Shown one piece after another: positions 61,902-64,000 of a stretch of DNA of 64,000 bases (position 1 is the stretch's first letter; every line of letters begins with the position of its first letter). The notes under the pieces are model-generated. The model saw only the letters and a program-made list of their open reading frames with translations, made no database searches and was not told the DNA's origin. The DNA is taken from contig NZ_JBEVTG010000003.1 of assembly GCF_040513375.1 (NCBI RefSeq), positions 248,001 through 312,000 of the forward strand, written 5' to 3'. The stretch is from Flagellimonas_B algarum (GTDB taxonomy: Bacteria; Bacteroidota; Bacteroidia; Flavobacteriales; Flavobacteriaceae). The position numbers were made by a program, and so were the translations under genes.

Positions 61902-64000
61902 CTAAAGGCCGATGGAAAATCCAAAATTGACCCGGTTGCCATCTTCGCCATTGAACAAACCTGCCTGCAGGGTGATGATACCGATACCATTGATGAAAAT
62001 TCCACCGCCGAAGGAATCGTTCCAAGCATCGGAATCTTCCCCACTTACCCAAACCCTTCCGTAGTCGTAGCCACCATAGATGCCGAAATAGAGTGGGACC
62101 AGACCTGTTCGAATGCGATGGGTTACGATTTTCAGATCGGAGGATTGATAGAACGACCGTTTTCCGGTGAAGCGTTGGAATCGATATGCTCGTAAACCAT
62201 TTTGTGCCCCTAAGGTCGCTCCTTGGTAGAATTGGAAATCATCCCCAAAATTCACCTGCCCACCCAGACGGGACGATAGGACCACCGCACCTGAAGCAAC
62301 AATAGGGTAGTGGAACTGCAATTCGGGGACCACATAGCCGTACGCATCATCCCCGTTGGTGATGTTCCAGGTATATCCTCCGGCTAGGTTGAAGGTGAGC
62401 CCCAAGGTGGGGAATGCCTTGTTGTTGAGGTTTTCATAGCCATATTCGGTTCGGATGCCCAAAAAGGCATTCTCGTTTTCAATATCCGGATTGGCTTCAT
62501 AGAAGTTTTCGATGAAACGGTCTTCGGTGGCTTCGACCTTATAGTTTTTCAGAAAGCCACCGATACTGAATTCACTACCGTGCCGCCCATACCATACCAA
62601 GGAGGGTTCGAAACCGATGGATTCGATCTTAACGCGGTTGAAATCGAGCTCCAAATCGTCATCGAAGTTTTCCGATTCGTTACCGAATCCGAAGAAATTG
62701 GTCGTGAAGTTCGGGCCGGTGATCTCGGCCTTGATACGTAAGCCTGCCTTGCCCCAAAAACGGACGAAATCACCTTGGTACGACAAGTCATACCCACTGG
62801 TCGCAAAATAAAATCCTGCCGATATGCGGTGCTTGCTGGTAAAGGGGTCTTTGATGAATCCGTTATGGGTGAAGGTGTTCGTTGCCAACAGTCGTAGCCC
62901 GTCATCTGGATTGAATCCGACGAAGGGCAAAAAGAAGTTTTGATTTTCCTTGACTTGATACGGGTTATAGGTGTTCGTATCGTAATGGTCCGTCAGTCGT
63001 TTTTTGCCATGAGGGGTGTCAAAGGTGTTCTTTTGGGACTTGTAGTCGTAGACAAACACCTGACCGCGCTTGGCCAGTTGATAGGTGTCGTTGTTCAATC
63101 CGCCGACAAGCCGGATCTTTGGCCCTCTTTTGCCTTTGCCGGTGAGTTCGAACACGTCCTTGTCGTCCAAGCCGTAGATCCAGATTTCCTTAGTGGTGTT
63201 TCGATCATAGGTTTTGTTGAAAAAACGGGTGCCTATCTTTCCTTTGATGATGCGATACCCGGAGACTTCGGTCCTACCTTCACCTAGGTCCTCGATACGG
63301 AAATGATCGTCTTTGTCGGTGCCGATAACAACCGAGATCTTATTGATGATATTGTAATACGCCTTGGCCGTTTCATGCAACCCCTGTTTTCTCGCCAGGA
63401 GGACTTCCTTGATCCATTTGGTTTTGGAATCGTTTCGTATTTCTTTCGGAAACGCTTCGAATGCAGCGTCGATCGCCACTTCATCGATACCATCTTGGAT
63501 CGCTTTGGCTTGGGTAAGCCATTGCGCTTCGGTAGTCTCAGGTAGGAGCAACATATCCAAAGCAAAGGTTTTGGGTGACGAATTAAACCCTTCGACACTT
63601 CGTATTTCTTTTTGAAACCCCTCCATGAGCCGTAATCCCGGGACTGCCCGCGTGGCGACCCCCATCAAAAACCCATCCCCCATGATAGAGAATACCTGAT
63701 CACGATCCCGTGGAATCGGCCGGTAGATCACCTTGTCCTTTTCCTTGAATTCGGCCCAACGCCACTGGTCGTCATGGCGGTCCCAATCCCCTAACAGCAT
63801 GTCAAACAGCCTCGCACGCACATAGCGTTCCTGGTCGACTTCATATTTTTCATCCGAAGCCATCCGGGCGATGAGATCGTCGGTACCGATGATCGTATCG
63901 GCGAATCCGAAACTGGCCTGGTTTCCATGGCCGCTCGTTACCCGCTCTTCGATCATGAACAACTTGTCACCGAATTCTTCGTTGAACCTGCCCAAACGGG
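61902..64000 (-). CDS. large protein with CotH/HipA-like kinase part and outer membrane barrel, truncated at window end
   Basis: Open at its 5' end beyond 64000, so this is the C-terminal ~699 residues. The beginning has a kinase-like segment (RARLFDMLLGDWDRHDDQWRW; RPIPRDRDQVF) typical of CotH/HipA-type spore or surface kinases. The last ~320 residues are a beta-barrel ending in VNFGFSIGL. Full-length relatives in Flavobacteriaceae that I recall combine an N-terminal metallophosphoesterase domain with these parts; that domain would lie outside the window. It probably sits in the outer membrane. Confidence 0.75.
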   Translation of the reverse strand, partial: RLGRFNEEFGDKLFMIEERVTSGHGNQASFGFADTIIGTDDLIARMASDEKYEVDQERYVRARLFDMLLGDWDRHDDQWRWAEFKEKDKVIYRPIPRDRDQVFSIMGDGFLMGVATRAVPGLRLMEGFQKEIRSVEGFNSSPKTFALDMLLLPETTEAQWLTQAKAIQDGIDEVAIDAAFEAFPKEIRNDSKTKWIKEVLLARKQGLHETAKAYYNIINKISVVIGTDKDDHFRIEDLGEGRTEVSGYRIIKGKIGTRFFNKTYDRNTTKEIWIYGLDDKDVFELTGKGKRGPKIRLVGGLNNDTYQLAKRGQVFVYDYKSQKNTFDTPHGKKRLTDHYDTNTYNPYQVKENQNFFLPFVGFNPDDGLRLLATNTFTHNGFIKDPFTSKHRISAGFYFATSGYDLSYQGDFVRFWGKAGLRIKAEITGPNFTTNFFGFGNESENFDDDLELDFNRVKIESIGFEPSLVWYGRHGSEFSIGGFLKNYKVEATEDRFIENFYEANPDIENENAFLGIRTEYGYENLNNKAFPTLGLTFNLAGGYTWNITNGDDAYGYVVPELQFHYPIVASGAVVLSSRLGGQVNFGDDFQFYQGATLGAQNGLRAYRFQRFTGKRSFYQSSDLKIVTHRIRTGLVPLYFGIYGGYDYGRVWVSGEDSDAWNDSFGGGIFINGIGIITLQAGLFNGEDGNRVNFGFSIGL

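Noticed and set aside
1..64000. Prophage, insertion sequence or CRISPR content
   Set aside because: No transposase, integrase, phage structural gene or regularly spaced repeat was found; the repeats present belong to protein-coding modules.

Overview
The window looks like chromosome from a marine-type member of the Bacteroidota, most probably Flavobacteriaceae. The evidence is a T9SS type B C-terminal sorting domain, DUF4270, DUF4907 and DUF6268-type envelope proteins, LytS/LytTR two-component pairs, Rhs proteins with a DUF6443-like segment, few Shine-Dalgarno sequences, and many short lipoproteins. No rRNA, tRNA, CRISPR array, transposase or integrase was recognised. All coordinates and domain calls come from reading the sequence; nothing was searched against a database.

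Layout. (1) 1-4950: glyoxylate shunt, with a RamB/ScfR-like regulator divergent from aceB-aceA; the shared promoter region carries two inverted repeats. (2) 4963-9834, minus strand: an operon of small envelope or hypothetical proteins ending in a penicillin-acylase-family lipoprotein and a 44-residue protein; one member has an in-frame TAG at codon 4. (3) 9945-19948, minus strand: RND tripartite efflux pump with an LTxxQ periplasmic protein, a DUF6268-type barrel, an outer membrane protein and a DUF4270 lipoprotein. (4) 20148-24333, plus strand: a second DUF6268-type barrel, a Kelch lipoprotein, DUF4907, and a LytS/LytTR pair. (5) 24348-30552, minus strand: first half of a type II secretion/type IV pilus-like machine (PilO-like, fused PilM/PilN-like, secretin, ATPase, prepilin peptidase, major pseudopilin), divergent from an orphan response regulator at 30848. 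(6) 31870-45849, plus strand: a tightly packed six-gene surface-protein operon ending in a 2293-residue Rhs protein and a lipoprotein; the Rhs tip carries LAS-type metallopeptidase-like motifs and the 3' end is AT-rich. (7) 46163-49633: T9SS-exported PKD/SprB-repeat protein. (8) 49710-54422, plus strand: two lipoproteins, then the second half of the secretion machine (GspC/PilP-like, three pseudopilins, GspF). (9) 54436-61781, minus strand: GIY-YIG protein, SDR, FMN reductase, DcaP-like porin, tandem AhpD-like lipoprotein, SnoaL-like protein and carotenoid-oxygenase-family protein, resembling a small catabolic set. (10) 61902-64000: 3' part of a large CotH-kinase-like/outer-membrane-barrel protein cut by the window end.

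Most notable: the secretion machine is split into two half-operons around the Rhs/T9SS surface-protein region, and all four pilin-like N-termini have Ala instead of Gly at the prepilin cleavage position. The Rhs protein plus lipoprotein looks like a polymorphic-toxin/immunity pair aimed at peptidoglycan; this is an inference from motifs, position and base composition.
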